Origin: Sambucus nigra
Taxonomy: Eukaryota > Streptophyta > Magnoliopsida > Dipsacales > Adoxaceae
Length of the DNA stretch: 64,000 nt
Direction of reading: 5' to 3'
Assembly: GCA_949130495.1 (NCBI GenBank)
Contig: CASBWL010000422.1
Coordinates: forward strand, 744,001-808,000
In this document: in pieces, positions 34,494-48,879 of the stretch
Layout: every line of letters begins with the position of its first letter
Numbering within the stretch: the stretch's first letter is position 1
The notes under the pieces: model-generated
Database searches by the model: none
What the model was told of the DNA's origin: nothing
The model's input: the letters and a program-made list of their open reading frames with translations, nothing else
Program-made: the position numbers and the translations under genes

Positions 34494-36364
34494 TATATAA
34501 AATGCAAGATTTTTATAATTACATACAATATCTTTGGGACTGCAAAAAATATGTAAAATTTAGTTTTTTCATTCAATTGTATTCGGCAATTCAAGACAAA
34601 GCTAAAAATTTTAAAAAAAAGGTTATTTAAAGAGTAAAAAAATTGGTTGGTGATGATGTCGAGTATGTGCGACGTGAAGAAAAATATGGTCATATACATG
34701 AACACAAATTTTCAAAGTTAGGGTTTCCAATTTAATTTTGTGTTTGGTATTTAGAGGGACGAATTTAAGGGATTCTCTTATAGACGAAAAATCTGATTTT
34801 GTGGTGAAGGTATTATTAATTTTGTATATTTTTTTGCCCTTTTGTAGTTGTGGTAGTTGGCATTTGCGTTCTCAGGAAGATATTATGCAATTGTGTTTAC
34901 TTTATGATACTCATATAGGTTTAAGGAAGGATTCTCTAGACAATGTTATGCTGAAGATTTTATATATTGTAAAAAAACAATTCTCTTTTCTTGTTCATGC
35001 CATTGGAAATAATTCATTTAGATGGGGAGAAGTTGGAGTACTGTTGTATTTCTTCATTGTGCAATTTGGGAATGGTTAGGCTACATGGTTCTCATCCTAT
35101 AATTTTGCATTTAATTATATCTACTTAAAATGTGTTGATAAGTATTTATATCCGTATTCAAAATGGATTCCTATGCCTTGTAGTCATCGAGTCAAATCTC
35201 AAATTGACTAAAATATAATTCAATTATCTGACAACGTAGTGTTATTATGCATTTGTCTTATCTGATTGCTAAAGGAACTTGTGCTATGTATAAAATCTCC
35301 TTAAGGAGATAACAACGCTTGGCATTACTTCGAGAGTATTACAACATTACCTTTTTAAGAAGTTCCTTGATGGATCTCGTAATCAGGACGCTGGAAAATA
35401 CCTAGGCTTTTTTATATATGTATGTTTATTACAATTTGTTAACATCAGTTAGTTATAATTGATTTTTTTTCTTTTTTGTCCGATTGCGATCTACTCAATC
35501 CTATGTTGTACTAGTTTATTGTGGAAAAAATGTTATTAATGAATGATTCTTGCTATGAATGTCATATCAAAATGGGGCTAACCGCACTCTCTATCAATAA
35601 ATGAGTTTATGATTAAATCCAAGACGTTGAATATTTATTACCATGTTCCATGTCCTTTATTTGTTTTTTGTTCCAGCCATTGTATCCATACCTTATCAAT
35701 AAGACTATAGTAAAAAGTGTGTTTACACCAGCTAACATTACTCCTATATCTTGGTTAATTTTGATATTTGATATTTGATATTTAATTGTTATTATGAAAT
35801 ATTTAATCATGTTAATTTTGATAAATTAGTTTGACAATTTTTATTTTAAAGAAATTGTTTTGTACAGAAACTATTTCAATGCTTTAGGTTTAGGGCTATA
35901 TATACATTCTTTATCTGGTATTGGTGATAAATTTATTATGGTTTATTATCCTCACTCCTCACGATATCATTATTTCTAATCTCTCTACGCAGGTTGTGTT
36001 GAAGTGGTTGGCTGTGTTAAGGGGAAAAACATCCTCTATTAGGAGGAGGTTCCTAAAGGGGTTAGAACCTAACTTTTACTTTTTTTCTTTCTTTATACCT
36101 ACATTTTGATGTGTATATTTTGTGTATTATTATTGATATTAGTAGTAATCATTGTATTCATTGTAGTTATCATTGTATTCAGTATTTCGACCAGGAGTAC
36201 AAATGCTATATTTTTCCTTGGTAATCTTACATGATGAACTACTTGATGCCATAAAAATTGTGGCTAAATTGATGGAATAGCAAATGTAAAATGTTAAATT
36301 TGTGGGTCTTAATGAGTAAGAGTTTTACTGAATGACCAATTTAGTTATACTACATCACTCTATT
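34494..36364. other. CACTA interior, no recognised gene
   Basis: AT-rich sequence with scattered open frames. The longest (34738-35079, plus) includes GSWHLRSQEDIMQLCLLYD and belongs to no family I can name; it could be a remnant of a CACTA gene or chance. No element borders were found. Confidence 0.3.
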
Positions 36365-37257
36365 CATGGTTCAAAATCAAGGCCGATACCGCGATGATAC
36401 GGTCGAGTTGACTAGGTATCAGTACCCACCGATCCGATTCCGAGTTAAGTTTTTAATTTTTGGTGTGAATCGACCCTATATCGATAATTTCTAGGTAGTA
36501 TCGGTGATATCCCGATAGAATCAGCCCATATCGGCAATATTATGATAGAATCGGCCAATATCGACGATATCACGGTAGTATAGACCCATATCGGTGATAT
36601 ATCGGTCGAGATGGTATAAGTTACTAAGCACCGATCTCTCTATCTCAACTTGTAACTCACTCAATCGAGTCTTGGTTTTGCATCCATGTCACGATCGAAG
36701 AAATCACTTTTAATTAGTAGAGGTTATATGATATTTCGTGGTCACAAATCGAATTTTTTAGTTGAATCTCTCATTTCTTTTCTTGTAGTGTTACTAAAGG
36801 GGTTATCTTCCATTTAACATTCTATTTGTATTTACTTAATTTATATTAAAATGTATCATTATTCATCTATCCTTAAAGGGTATAATTATTTATATTATAT
36901 ATATCCTTAATTAGTTATAGGTACTATTATAACATTCACGAAGAATGAATTACTAAATATATATTGATTTTGACAGTATTATGCATACTAAATGACGAGT
37001 CAATATAAACAATTACACAATGTTATACATACTAAATAATGATTCAGTATAGATAATTACACAATGTTATGCATACTAAATGATAATTTTTACTTGTATA
37101 ATTGAGCCATGTTATTATTCTTATTTTTCTAGACTTTTCTATATTTTTTTGAGTTCTCTAAATAGTGTATAGTTGCGTATCGTCCGAGATCGATACCGAT
37201 ACCGAGTCAAAAATTGAGCATCTGAGTCATAGACCGATACCGCGATTTTGAACCATG
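36365..37257. mobile_element. hAT-like non-autonomous element, 893 bp
   Basis: Perfect 14 bp terminal inverted repeats (catggttcaaaatc and gattttgaaccatg) and a perfect 8 bp duplication actctatt (36357-36364 and 37258-37265). Eight-base duplications are typical of hAT transposons. The left part holds short repeated 'cccatatcggcgatat'-type units (about 36480-36610). There is no coding capacity. It is nested within the CACTA. Confidence 0.85.
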
Positions 37258-37494
37258 ACTCTATTAGTCAAATTATGTCCCCCTAGAATTACTCTACTGT
37301 GAAACCGTGAAGCAAAATATGCTCTGACATAAACGCGAAGGAATATTACTTACATTTACTCACACAACTAATAAGAACAATGACCCTATTTATAATACTA
37401 TTAGCTAGTCCTAACCTTACAATTAATCAAAGTACATTGAGAAGAGAACCCTGTGGAATGAAACGGTGACTTTGACATGTTACTGCTTATTTTT

Positions 37495-38770
37495 ATGAAA
37501 CTATTTAATTGGTCTTCCTGATTTTATCCAAACGAACAAAAGGTTACCACTTCTCCTGTTTGGGTTCAATTTGTGGGATTAGGTATTGAATATTGGCACC
37601 CAAGAATCTTGTTTGATATCTCTAGATATCTTGGGGATCCTATTAAAATTTATCATCCCACCCTAGATAAAGCTTTTGGGCACTTTGCTATGCTTCCTAT
37701 TGATATCGAAATCAGTGATTATTTTCCAAAATAAATCTTGGTTAAGAATAAAAATGTAATTTTTTGAATAAGATGTTGAATATGAAAAGTTCCTTCCTAG
37801 ATTTTTTTTCATTATAGAATTTTAGGCCATTGTGTGATTAATGATTAATTTGTGAGAACAATTCAATTGGATGGTGTTGATATAATTCATCACAAACCAC
37901 CCAAAGACAAAGAGAAGGCTAGGCACATATCAAAATATAATACTAAAAGTAGATCCCTAGTAAATCAATTTTATGTACCTTAGGAGATTCAAGGAGAAGG
38001 CACCTCTGAAATGAAGAACTTTGAAGACATTGATTCTGCACATCCGAATCAAGTTTCCACTCATTTAGAGCATTAATCAATTGTAGAGTAGGGTCACATA
38101 GTTAATTATGTTGTAGAAGATCTAAACACGGATGCGTTAGTGAGGGATATTATCAATGGTGAGGACAAGTCTACAACTGAGAAGATAAATCAAATCACTA
38201 GTATGGGGAATAAGGCGTTTGGTAATGGGTTAATGATTAACTCTGGTATATCTACCAAAACTTTGTTAAAAGTCACCCTCACTAATGATCCAAGTCAAAT
38301 TTCCTCTCTAAAAATATTTCTTTCCAAATCATGGGTTGCTCTTATGGATACGGAAGAAGAGGAAGATCTAAAAAAATATGCAAATGGGAATAAATTAATA
38401 GATTATCATTGTAGAATGAAGTGGAGTATATTACCAATGTCTTCATTGAAAACTTGAAGAAATCTCATCATATCCATGTCCTTGACAAATAGGGATTCTT
38501 ATATGTACTGACCCTTTCTTAGAAGAAGAAATTGAAAGCAGATGTTAAAAAGAGTAGAGGTTGGTTACAATTTAAGTGGGTTTTATATTAGAATATAAAG
38601 GGTTTAGTCAACATCCTTTCAGTTAGTTCATTTTGTATGAGGAACTCTACAAAAAGAAACTCTTGGACTATGCAGCATAGACCAAAGTTTCTTTTTGTTG
38701 CTGAACATAAAATTGAATTTGATGTGTATATTTAGAGATACTTTAATTCATTTTGTATGAGGATGTGAAT
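37495..38770 (+). pseudogene. L1-type LINE fragment (end of ORF1, start of ORF2)
   Basis: Frames carry PVWVQFVGLGIEYWHPRILF (37552 on) and DKAFGHFAMLPIDIE (about 37668), the DUF4283-type region of plant L1 ORF1. A degenerate zinc-knuckle area follows, then an acidic tail (38140-38457). After about 110 bases NIKGLVN and PKFLFVAEHKIEF (38594-38720) look like the start of the ORF2 endonuclease, where plant L1s have NIRGLGN. No RT follows. Both ends are truncated and several stops are present. Confidence 0.6.
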
Positions 38771-39553
38771 TCTTTACTCTCAGGGGATTGATAAACATAC
38801 TATTATTTAGATTTTAACTTCTCAAATCTCTTTTGCTACTAAAGTGATGGAATATTCCATAAAAATCAATAGTAACTCGTAAATTGACTCCCAATTCTCG
38901 TCATACTCAGTTAAAAAAGGAATATTAAACATAAAAATCACATTTGAGGCCTCATTTAGATCATGCATTTTTACTACTCCATAGAATCCCACAGTATGTA
39001 CAAAAAATAAGGGTATAACTGTCATAATATATATTACATAAGGGCAGGAATGTTAGTTCCTCCCCTTATAGTCAGTTAGTTCTACTTTGATTATTATACT
39101 AAACATCACTTTGAATACAAATACCTACTTTTACGTTGTATATTTTAAGTATGTTAGTTTGCTTCAAATTTTCAAATGGTGATTTCAATTTGCTACACTT
39201 TTATAGATTCAGTATATACAATTCACTCAAGGCCTCATTCTATCATGTAATGTGGATTTAGTGTACTGGGAGAATCACTACTATTAAATGTAAAATTACG
39301 TTTACAAATGTGACTCGCATAAGTATGTCTATGACTCATACATGTTTTATGTTCTCATTTTTATTATAAACGTATAGCTATGAGTTATTTTTATTATGAC
39401 TCATACATAATTATGTCTATAACTCATACATATTTTATTTTCTTATTACGCGGGGCTCAACAAATGATCTTGGTCAAAGCTATGTAACATCAGGGAAGCA
39501 TGGGGTACTGCAACAACACATGATACTTTTTATCTTCAATTTGAGAAGTCAAA
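38771..39553. other. CACTA interior, no recognised gene
   Basis: AT-rich, with repeated 'tatgactcatacat'-type phrases around 39310-39430. No coding domain or element border is supported. Confidence 0.4.
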
Positions 39554-40892
<1,339 letters not shown>

Positions 40893-41549
40893 GGATTAAT
40901 GATTTGTTTTAGATTTCTCTTTGCTGGCTTGTTTTAATAATTTGCGACTTTTGCTTGATATATTTTGGTTTTAATCTTAAAACTCATAACTACTTGTTAT
41001 TATCTATCACCGTTTATTTATTAAACAAAATGATGCATTTTTTAAGGAAATTCCAGAGCCTTTTCCTCTTCCCACTGAAGCTTCAATAGTGAAGCTGCAC
41101 AGGTTGGGAACATTGTGTTTCAACTACAGGTAATGCTAATTTTCTTTTTAAGATGATGTAGAGTGTATTTATTGACCCTAAAATGGAGTCGTTCAGAAAA
41201 TGGAGAAAAAGAGAAGACATCAAATGATGAGTTTTGTGTATTTAATTGCCTCTATGTTAAAGATATTACGTTATTGAGTCAAATTGAAAAAGGTTCAAGT
41301 TGAGGGAACTTATTTTTATCAATTTATATTTTTTTTAAAGATGTACTAGGAACTTGCATAGGTAATGTGTATAAATTGATAAGACATAGGTCTTATATAA
41401 TCGATTTCATGTATAACGTTCTTTATTATACAATGTCTATCTTCTCGCTAATAGAGTATTGGACTAAGTAAGATTCATTTTCGAATACAGAGACTCGAGA
41501 ATTTTACACATGGGGGTGGAAAGAGTGTGTTCCCTCTTAGTAGGTCATT
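40893..41549. other. CACTA interior after the tubulin copy
   Basis: Starts with T-rich sequence that could be residual tubulin 3' UTR (to about 41000). No poly(A) tract marks an end. Nothing else is recognised. Confidence 0.35.
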
Positions 41550-42410
41550 AGGGAGCCATGTGAAGAAATGGATGTACTTGAGAGACAAATATCATTATTG
41601 ACAGAACAAGGTAATATTCACTTGACCTCTTTCTATTAACAATAGAAGTTTCTATTTTACAAACTGAATGTTGATGAGTTATATGTGCTACAGTAAGCCG
41701 TCAATCCCAGGGATCAAGATCTGGTGGTGGAACAACATCTGTTATGGTCAACAGAGGAGGCGGGGAGGAAACTACATAGCGAAAACGATTGCCATTGCTA
41801 AAATAGCAACTGAAAACTCATCATTTTGCGATGAACCTCTCTCAGCATTGCTTTGTTTAGTGGCATTGAACGTAGGAGTAAGAATTTGCACAGTTACAGC
41901 TAGTGGGAGCCATACATTAGCATTATCAGGTAATTCACTATGTCCTAAATTTTTTACTCCCTCAGTTTACCTTAAATTTACTTCAAAATTTAATTTTCTT
42001 AAAATCTAAGTGTAAATCCTAAATTTGTGAAATACCACAAAGTTTGCTTTTATTTTGATAAATTTATCAACAATCTCTCTCTAAAACGAAATAGAGGGGT
42101 ATGTATACCAACTAAAACTACCATTTTTCGTCAAAGTTATATGTTTGATTGGTTAAATTCATTAATTTTGAGGTAGTTTTATTTTATAGGTAATGCTTGA
42201 AAGATGATGTTGATCAGGATGTTTGACATCAGCAAGACATTGAAGATCGAGATGCTCGATATCGACAGGACCTCGAATAATTAAAAATTAGCAACCAACA
42301 AGCTCTACTACAGCTAAAGACTGACATGAGAAGCGAAATGCAAAGTTTATTTCTTAGTATTGTCCCACACCATGCTTTTAGAATCTCAACGACTCGTACC
42401 AACTAGGTAA
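41550..42410 (+). pseudogene. possible remnant of a CACTA accessory ORF
   Basis: Short exon-like pieces: DVLERQISLLTEQ (about 41571-41610), SRQSQGSRSGGGTTS (about 41698-41742), and a charged, Gln-rich stretch with QDIEDRDARYRQDLE and LQLKTDMRSEMQSLF (about 42230-42350), separated by intron-like AT-rich DNA. Coiled-coil tails like these are common near the 3' end of plant En/Spm-type accessory proteins. The match is by style only. Confidence 0.25.
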
Positions 42411-43139
42411 TAATACATCTTTATTATTATGAGATTGATGTAGCTCATGCTATTTAAAATGGGAATTCTCCATTTTAAAGTCCATGTTGTTGTGGGGTGA
42501 GAATTTGCTATTGGTTGGTTTATAGTATTCTTAGAATCAATTTTAATGTTTAAAACAGGTTGGCTACCTGTGGTTTTCATGAATAAACAAAGGGGACTCT
42601 ACCAATTTTTAAAAAAAATAGTAGTAGTTAAATACTTATTAAAAAGATATCATAGTTTAAAATTTATATTTTTTGTGATGAGAATATACTATATTGATTC
42701 ATTGCACATTGTATTGTTGATGAGTGGGATATTAATTTTAATATAATTGACACTATTTTTTTTTTTGCAGGTGACAATTTTTTGTAGAATATGCAATGAT
42801 AATCAGTGATTTTGGAGTTCGTACACTTTAAGATTGCGGGATAACTTTGATAAAAGCATTTCGTGTTTTGGAGTATAAGAAATTAATGTATTTTCTTGTC
42901 AAGTTGAATATTTGAACTTAGTGTTATCATTTTTGTTTTGATGAATATTTGGAGATGTTTGTAAGAACTCTAATTATTTTTGAATGAAAATGTTTCGTTG
43001 TGTTCGTTGGAAATCTTCTTATGTATTACATTTTATGATTATTCATTGTGTTGTGTTGTCTCAAATGTAATTCATTTGTATATTAAACTTTAACGATAGG
43101 TTTTATTGTCCACAATATATTGGTGCAAAAATTTTAAGA

Positions 43140-43478
43140 TCCTTTCACCTCTTTTGGGATGGTCAACACTATCCCAAAAAGATCTTCTAAAATAGTGACC
43201 TTTTGAGACATATTAATTCATGTCTCAAAAGCACTCTTTTGGGACGCCTCTCTCGCCGTCTCAAAAGGGTCATACAAAATGGTGAGCATTTGAGACGGAT
43301 ATGTTCTCGTCTCAAAAAATTCTTTTAAGACGGTTATGGTGTCACAAAAAGTATTTATAACCCCTATAAAAAAGACCCCCTAGCCATCCCAAATAGTGTC
43401 CCAAAAATTATTTTAGACAGATAAACCATCTTTTGAGACTGTAAGGATACCTTCTCAAAAGCTACTTTTTTTGTAGTG
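43140..43478. repeat. CACTA right subterminal repeat zone
   Basis: Dense ttttgggac, tttgagac and gtctcaaaa strings in alternating orientation, ending in the inverted terminal repeat GTAGTG at 43478. The stretch 42411-43139 holds nothing recognised. Confidence 0.85.
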
Positions 43479-44985
43479 ATGGCCGACCCCCACATGGCCG
43501 AGACTGTGGTCAGGGGGAGGTCAATAGTCAACGTTGTGCTACAGCCGGGGAACCCTCAGTTCACCCTTTAGAAGTGGCTGGGGACAACCTATGCCAGGCC
43601 GACGTTGCTAGGCTATGGAATGCCTCTATTCAGAGGTTGGAAGAGAAAATAGGGAACCTCATAAAAATTCGAGACCCATTACAGAGGGGGTACTCAGAGG
43701 GTTCACCCTTTGCGGCAAGGATTGTCAACTTTCCAACCCCTGCCAACTTTAAACCTCCGGTGGTGTCTCCCAAGTACGATGGTATTACTAACCCAGTCCA
43801 TTATATTGAAATGTATCAATCTGTAATAGACATTTATTCAATCTTTGATGAGATGAGGTGCCGAGATTTCTCAAGAACTTTGACTGGGGATGCACATAAC
43901 TGGTTCACGTCTCTTCCTAAAAATTCAGTTGAAAATTTTAAAGGTTTGGCCGAACGATTTATTCATAACTTCTGTTTTGGGGTAAGACCTCAAAAGAAGA
44001 CGAATCACTTGCTTTATGTAAAACAAGGGAAGAACGAAAGCCTCAGAGAATACATTGCGAGATTCAATAAGGAAAAAATGGAGGTAAAAGATTATGAAGA
44101 GAGAATAGCCATGGCATCCCTTATTGGAGGACTTTAGAAGGGATATCTACTTTGGAAGCTTACTGAAGACCCTCCCAAGTCTATGGTCGAGCTGTTAGCA
44201 ATAGCTGGAAAGGTCATGAACGCAGAAGAAGCAATGGATGTGAAGTATGAGGATGAGAATGAAAGTAGTAGTGGGAAGTTTTAAAGGAAGAAGGATGGAT
44301 AAAAAAGAACTGCAGACGATAAGTTTGCACACTACACTCCTCTAAATGTGAGCTGCGAACATATCCTCAATGAAATAAAGAATGATAAATCCCTGAGATG
44401 GCCGAAGAGGATGAAGGATCCTCCAAATAAGAGAAATAAGAATCTATGGTGCGAGTTCCATTAAGATCACGACCATCTGACTAACAAATGTTTTGCCCTG
44501 AAGGATGAGATTGAGAAGATATTGAAGTCTGGAAAGCTCAGAAAGTATGTGGATGGTAGAGATTCTAAGGGGGGAAGAGACGACCCCAAAAAGAAAAGAA
44601 ATGATAAATGCCAGGAAGATGTCCCTGCCAGAAGAGCTGATGACTCAGATGATGATGACAATGACCCTGACCTCCTACTAAAAGATGATAATGCCCTAGT
44701 GAAGAGGGTCGGTATAATCTCTTTTGGTGTGAACACTATCTGTGGGGGACTAGCAGGGGGTGTCTCAGAGGTAGCAGATCGCAAGGCTCATGTGGTAGAG
44801 GCTAAAGCAGTGACTAAAGCCGAGGTTGTGAACTTAGCCGCTATGGAGGTTAAGCACGAGAAGAAAAAGAAGGTAGATATGGACACCCTCATGGTCGGCT
44901 TCTCACGACTTGACTTCAAGGGTATCCTAGCTCCCCATGATGACCCTTTAGTCTACAAGGGTACATGGGTGTGAAGTTCAGAGGA
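43479..44985 (+). pseudogene. G1 gag, main part
   Basis: Continues the gag frame after the CACTA. The capsid region has PKYDGITNPVHYIEMYQS (about 43770), LTGDAHNWF (about 43880), AERFIHNF (about 43950) and ESLREYIARFNKE (about 44036), as in the plant Retrotrans_gag domain. A knuckle of Tat type, CEFH...DHLTNKC (about 44452-44490), precedes LKDEIEKIL. Stops at 44137, 44281, 44298 and 44461 break the frame; at least the first is a single C-to-T change of CAG. The next open frame (44522-44974) is acidic and Lys-rich. Confidence 0.88.
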
Positions 44986-45467
44986 TTCTCGTTGATGGGG
45001 GTAGTTCTGCAGACGTTATATTTTAACCCTATTTTAAGAACTTGTCCCTTATCATCATCCCTTAATTGGCTTCAACGGTGAAAAGGTTCATCCATTGGGT
45101 ATGTATGAAATGGATGTTAGAATGGGAGATGAATGGCCTAAGAGGTTGACCAAAAAAATCAATTTCTTTGTGATGGATGAAAACGTCTTCTCAGCTTACA
45201 ACCTCATCATAGGACGAGTAGGTTTCAAGGAATTAGAGGCCATGCCTTTAACGGTCCACTAAATGATAAAATGCCTGACTCCTTATGTAGTACAAAAAGT
45301 GCAAGGTGACCAAACATCGGCATGTGAATGCTACTTCAACTCTGCAGAAGATAGAGAGGCTCATAAGAAGGAGACAACCACGTACATCATCGACACACTT
45401 GATCCTAAGGATGAAACAAAGATCAAAAAGGGAGAAGCTGCGAAGGAGGTAGAATCCATCATCCTCA
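44986..45467 (+). pseudogene. G1 protease region
   Basis: VDGGSSADVIF (44991-45023) is the aspartic protease active-site form usual in Tat elements (D-G-G-S-S-A/S-D), ended here by a TAA. FNGEKVHPLGM, FFVMDENVFSAYNLIIGR and ECYFNS follow (45070-45345), all in the order expected for this region. A run of nine A's at about 45482-45490 is the likely site of the frameshift into RT. Confidence 0.85.
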
Positions 45468-46445
45468 ATGAGGACGAGTCGAAAAAAAAACATCCAAGTT
45501 AGAAAAGCCCTAAGACCTGAAGTTAAGGAGGAAGTAGTAAAGCTGTTAATGAAGAGGCAAAGTATTTTTGCCTGGAGCCACGCAGACATGCCAGGTATTG
45601 ATCCTGAGATTATGTGCCATAAACTCAATGTTGTAGAAGACTTTAAGCCCATCAAGCAGAGAAGAAAAGTATACTCAAGGGAAAAGTATGATGTCATTAG
45701 AGATGAGGTTAGAAAGCTTGAAGAGGCCAAGTTCATCAGAGAGGTTATATACCCTGAGTGGTTGTCTAACGCTATTATTGTTCCCAAAGATAATGGGAAA
45801 TGGAGAATGTGTGTAGATTTCACTGATTTAAACAAGTCTTACCCAAAATATAGTTTCCCCCTGCCTCGTATAGATTAGATGGTGCATGCCATAGCAGGAC
45901 ATGAGCTCATGAGCTTCGTGGATGCATATTTGGGGTATAATAAGATCTTCATGGACTCGACAGGCTCAGAGAAGACAACTTTCATTATAGATAAGGGGAC
46001 TTATTGCTATAAGGTTGTGCCCTTTTGCCTAAAAAATGCAGGGGCTACTTACCAACATCCTGTACATAAGATTTTCAAAGATCAGATAGTCAAATCCATG
46101 GAAATTTATGTGGACGACATGCTGACGAAGAGTTTGAAGGCAGACACTCATGTGGCCAACCTTGAAATAAATTTTTACACCATGGACAGATACAAAATGA
46201 AGCTCAACCCGGTCAAATGTGTCTTCGGGGTAGGAGCAAGAAAGTTTCTGGGATTCATCGTCAACCAAAGGGGAATTGAGGCTAACCCTGAAAAGATCAA
46301 GGCTTTATTGGAAATGAAGACACCCAGAACTATCAAAGACGTTGAGAGGCTAACTGGAAGAGTTGCTACACTTATTTGGTTCGTCTCAAGAGCTACAGAT
46401 AAGTGTCTTCATTTTTTCAAATTTCTTAGAAAGTTCTTCGAATAG
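45468..46445 (+). pseudogene. G1 reverse transcriptase
   Basis: FKPIKQRRKVYSREKYDVIRDEV (about 45640) opens the RT. KWRMCVDFTDLNK (about 45800), a stop (TAG) at 45876 where related RTs have Gln after PLPRID, SFVDAYLGYNKI (about 45915) and the polymerase centre YVDDML (about 46106) follow. FLGFIVNQRGIEANPEKI (46250) and KDVERLTGRV (46335) belong to the RT thumb. A TAG at 46443 ends the frame. Two of the stops look like single changes in otherwise preserved protein. Confidence 0.92.
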
Positions 46446-47420
46446 AATAAGGAATGTGATATTGATTTTAAAGAGATTAAGTCCTACCTCGGCTCTCCCA
46501 TACTACTATCTCGGCTAATTTAGGGGGAGAGGCTATATGTATACTTAGCTGTCTCAGAGTCAACCATTAGTGCTGCGATAGTAAGAGAAGAGGATGGAAT
46601 GCAGAGACCAGTCTACTTCAATAGCAAGGCACTCCAAGGGTCTGAGCAGAAGCACCCTCGGATAGAAAAGTTAGCCTATGCTTTGATACATGCTTCTAGG
46701 AAAATGAAGCCGTACTATCAAGCCCATTCCATAATCGTCCTCACTGATTCCCCACTCAGCCAGGTCCTCCATAAGCCTGAGAAGTTAGGAAGGTTAATGA
46801 GCTGGGCAATCGAGTTGGGGGAATACGATATTGTTTATCAACCCAGGGTTGCCATCAAGGGACAGGCACTCATAGACTTTGTATCCGACTTTACCTAGGA
46901 AGAGGCTGATGTTGAAGAGAGTCACGGGGCTCGAGATGAAAAAGACAGAAATATCTTCTGAGATTCAGACGAGGTTGGGTCAAGAAAAGCCAGACAAACA
47001 GCAGTTGAGAATGAAGAAGAGAGATACCTCTTCAGACTGGGGACCCTATCTGAGGGTAACTTCTCTTTATGTGAAACCATCTGAAACCTCTTCATTGATG
47101 GGTCGTCTTATGAAAGTGGAACTGGAGCAGGGCTGATAGTGTCAGCACCGAAAGGTACCGATATTGAATATGCGCTGAGGTTCAACTTCAAAGATTCTAA
47201 TAATGAGTCAAAGTATGAGGCCTTAATAGCAGGTCTCTCTTTGGCAAAATCCCTCAATGTCGGCCAACTTCTAGTCCACAATGACTCCAGCTTAGTCTTG
47301 AACCAAATCCTAGGGTGTATGAGGCCAAAGATGAAAGGATGTCCAGATACTTGAAGAGGGTGAGAATGATGCTAGAATAGGAAGTCAGGATGAAGAGGAT
47401 ACCTCAGATAGATAACAGCC
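46446..47420 (+). pseudogene. G1 RNase H and second (archaeal-type) RNase H
   Basis: The first RNase H shows RPVYFNSKALQGSEQKHPRIEK (about 46606), LTDSPLSQVL and MSWAIELGEYDIVYQPR. After a charged linker the second RNase H starts FIDGSSYESGTGAGLIV (47089 on), then FNFKDSNNESKYEALIAGL and VHNDSSLVLNQI; a frameshift comes near 47320. SRADALVRLA (about 47417) ends it. A second RNase H of archaeal type between the first and the integrase is a mark of the Tat lineage. Confidence 0.88.
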
Positions 47421-47559
47421 GAGCGGATGCACTCGTGAGGTTGGCCTTAGCAATAAGAACAAACATAAAGAGAACAATACTAGTTGAGATTCTGCTCAGG
47501 CCAACCATCGAAGTGGAAGATGTTACTAGACCTTGCCTAAATCTGAATATGGGAGCATA

Positions 47560-48780
47560 ATGGATGGATCCTCTCATCAGATACATCATAGAGGGAGAGA
47601 TGCCAGAGTCAAAGTTAGAAAGGAAAAAGCTGGGGTTAGGAGCTACTAAATTCTCAATTGTAGGAGATGCCCTTTATAAAAAAGGGTTCCTGCTCCCTCT
47701 CCTCAGATATGTCCACCCTTCAGAGGTTCCACACATCTTGCATGATGTGCATGAGGGCTTTTGTTCAAGTCACATAAGAGGGAGGTCGTTGGCTAATAGG
47801 TTAATCACTCAGGGGTACTGGTGGCCAACCTTGGACAAAGACCCGGCTGCGTATGTGAAGAAGTGTAATAAGTGTCAAAGGATCTCCACCATCCCTCATC
47901 AACCTCACCAACCTATGACTTCAATCAGCTCCCCTTGGCCATTTACAATATGGGGCATTGATTTGGTAGGACCGTTGCCAAGAGCTGTAAATAACTATCG
48001 ATTCTTAATAGTGGCAATTAATTATTTCTCCAAATGGGTAGAAGCTGAGCTAATGATCACAATCACTGAGCAGAAGACCTTTCAGTTCATCTGGAAGAAC
48101 ATCATATGCAGGTATGGTCTTCCAGACACTCTCATCTCAAACAATGGAACCCAATTCAAGAACATATCCTTAGAAAAATACAGCAAAAGCGTGGGGATCA
48201 AGCAGTTTTTCTCTTCTCCTGGACGACCCCAGGCAAACAGCCAGACTGAGGTCACAAATCGAACAATCATTTATGGGATAAAAAATAGGTTAGAAGAAGA
48301 CAAAGGAACATGTATTGAGGAGGTATATGCAGTGCTTTGGGCCTATAGGACGATAGCGAGGACACCAATAGGATAAACTCCATTTATGTTAGCCCATGGC
48401 TCAGAGGTTGTCATCCCAACAGAGGTAGGGATTCCTACTCATAGAATTCAGACATATGACCCTCAAAAGAATGGAGGGAAAGAAGACTTGACCTTGATTT
48501 AATTGAAGAAAGAATAGAGGATGCGGAGATAAGACAAGAAGCCTATCAGCAGAGAACTGTGAGATTCTATAATCAAAGGGTGAAGTCAAGGCCTATAGCT
48601 TTGGGAGACCTAGTCCTAAAGAAGACGTGGCAAAAAGAAAATAAGCTCCATCCTAATTGGCATGGTCATTATAGGGTAGTTGATGAGGTTGTGCCTGGTA
48701 CCTACCAGCTAGAAAATCTTAAAGGAGAACCTTTATCCAACCCTTGGAATGTCGATCACTTAAAGAAGTATTACATATGA
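47560..48780 (+). pseudogene. G1 integrase
   Basis: HHCC zinc finger: HDVHEGFCSSHIRGR, then CNKCQ (about 47742-47880). Core: GIDLVGPLP with the first Asp (about 47955). The second catalytic site reads ISNNGTQF where integrases have SDNGTQF, so the Asp is Asn. The Glu lies in QTEVTNR (about 48245). A TAA at 48374 and a frameshift near 48480 follow. The C-terminal region (48559-48780) has GDLVLKK and HYRVVDEVVPGTYQLENL, ending NPWNVDHLKKYYI. It would insert element DNA into the host genome; this copy cannot. Confidence 0.92.
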
Positions 48781-48879
48781 TGTTGCAGTTGTTATTATCT
48801 TTTTGTAATACATGTACCAGTTTATACAAAGGATGTTAATGAAAAGATGTCAATGTTGTGCTGACACCTTTATAATTTT

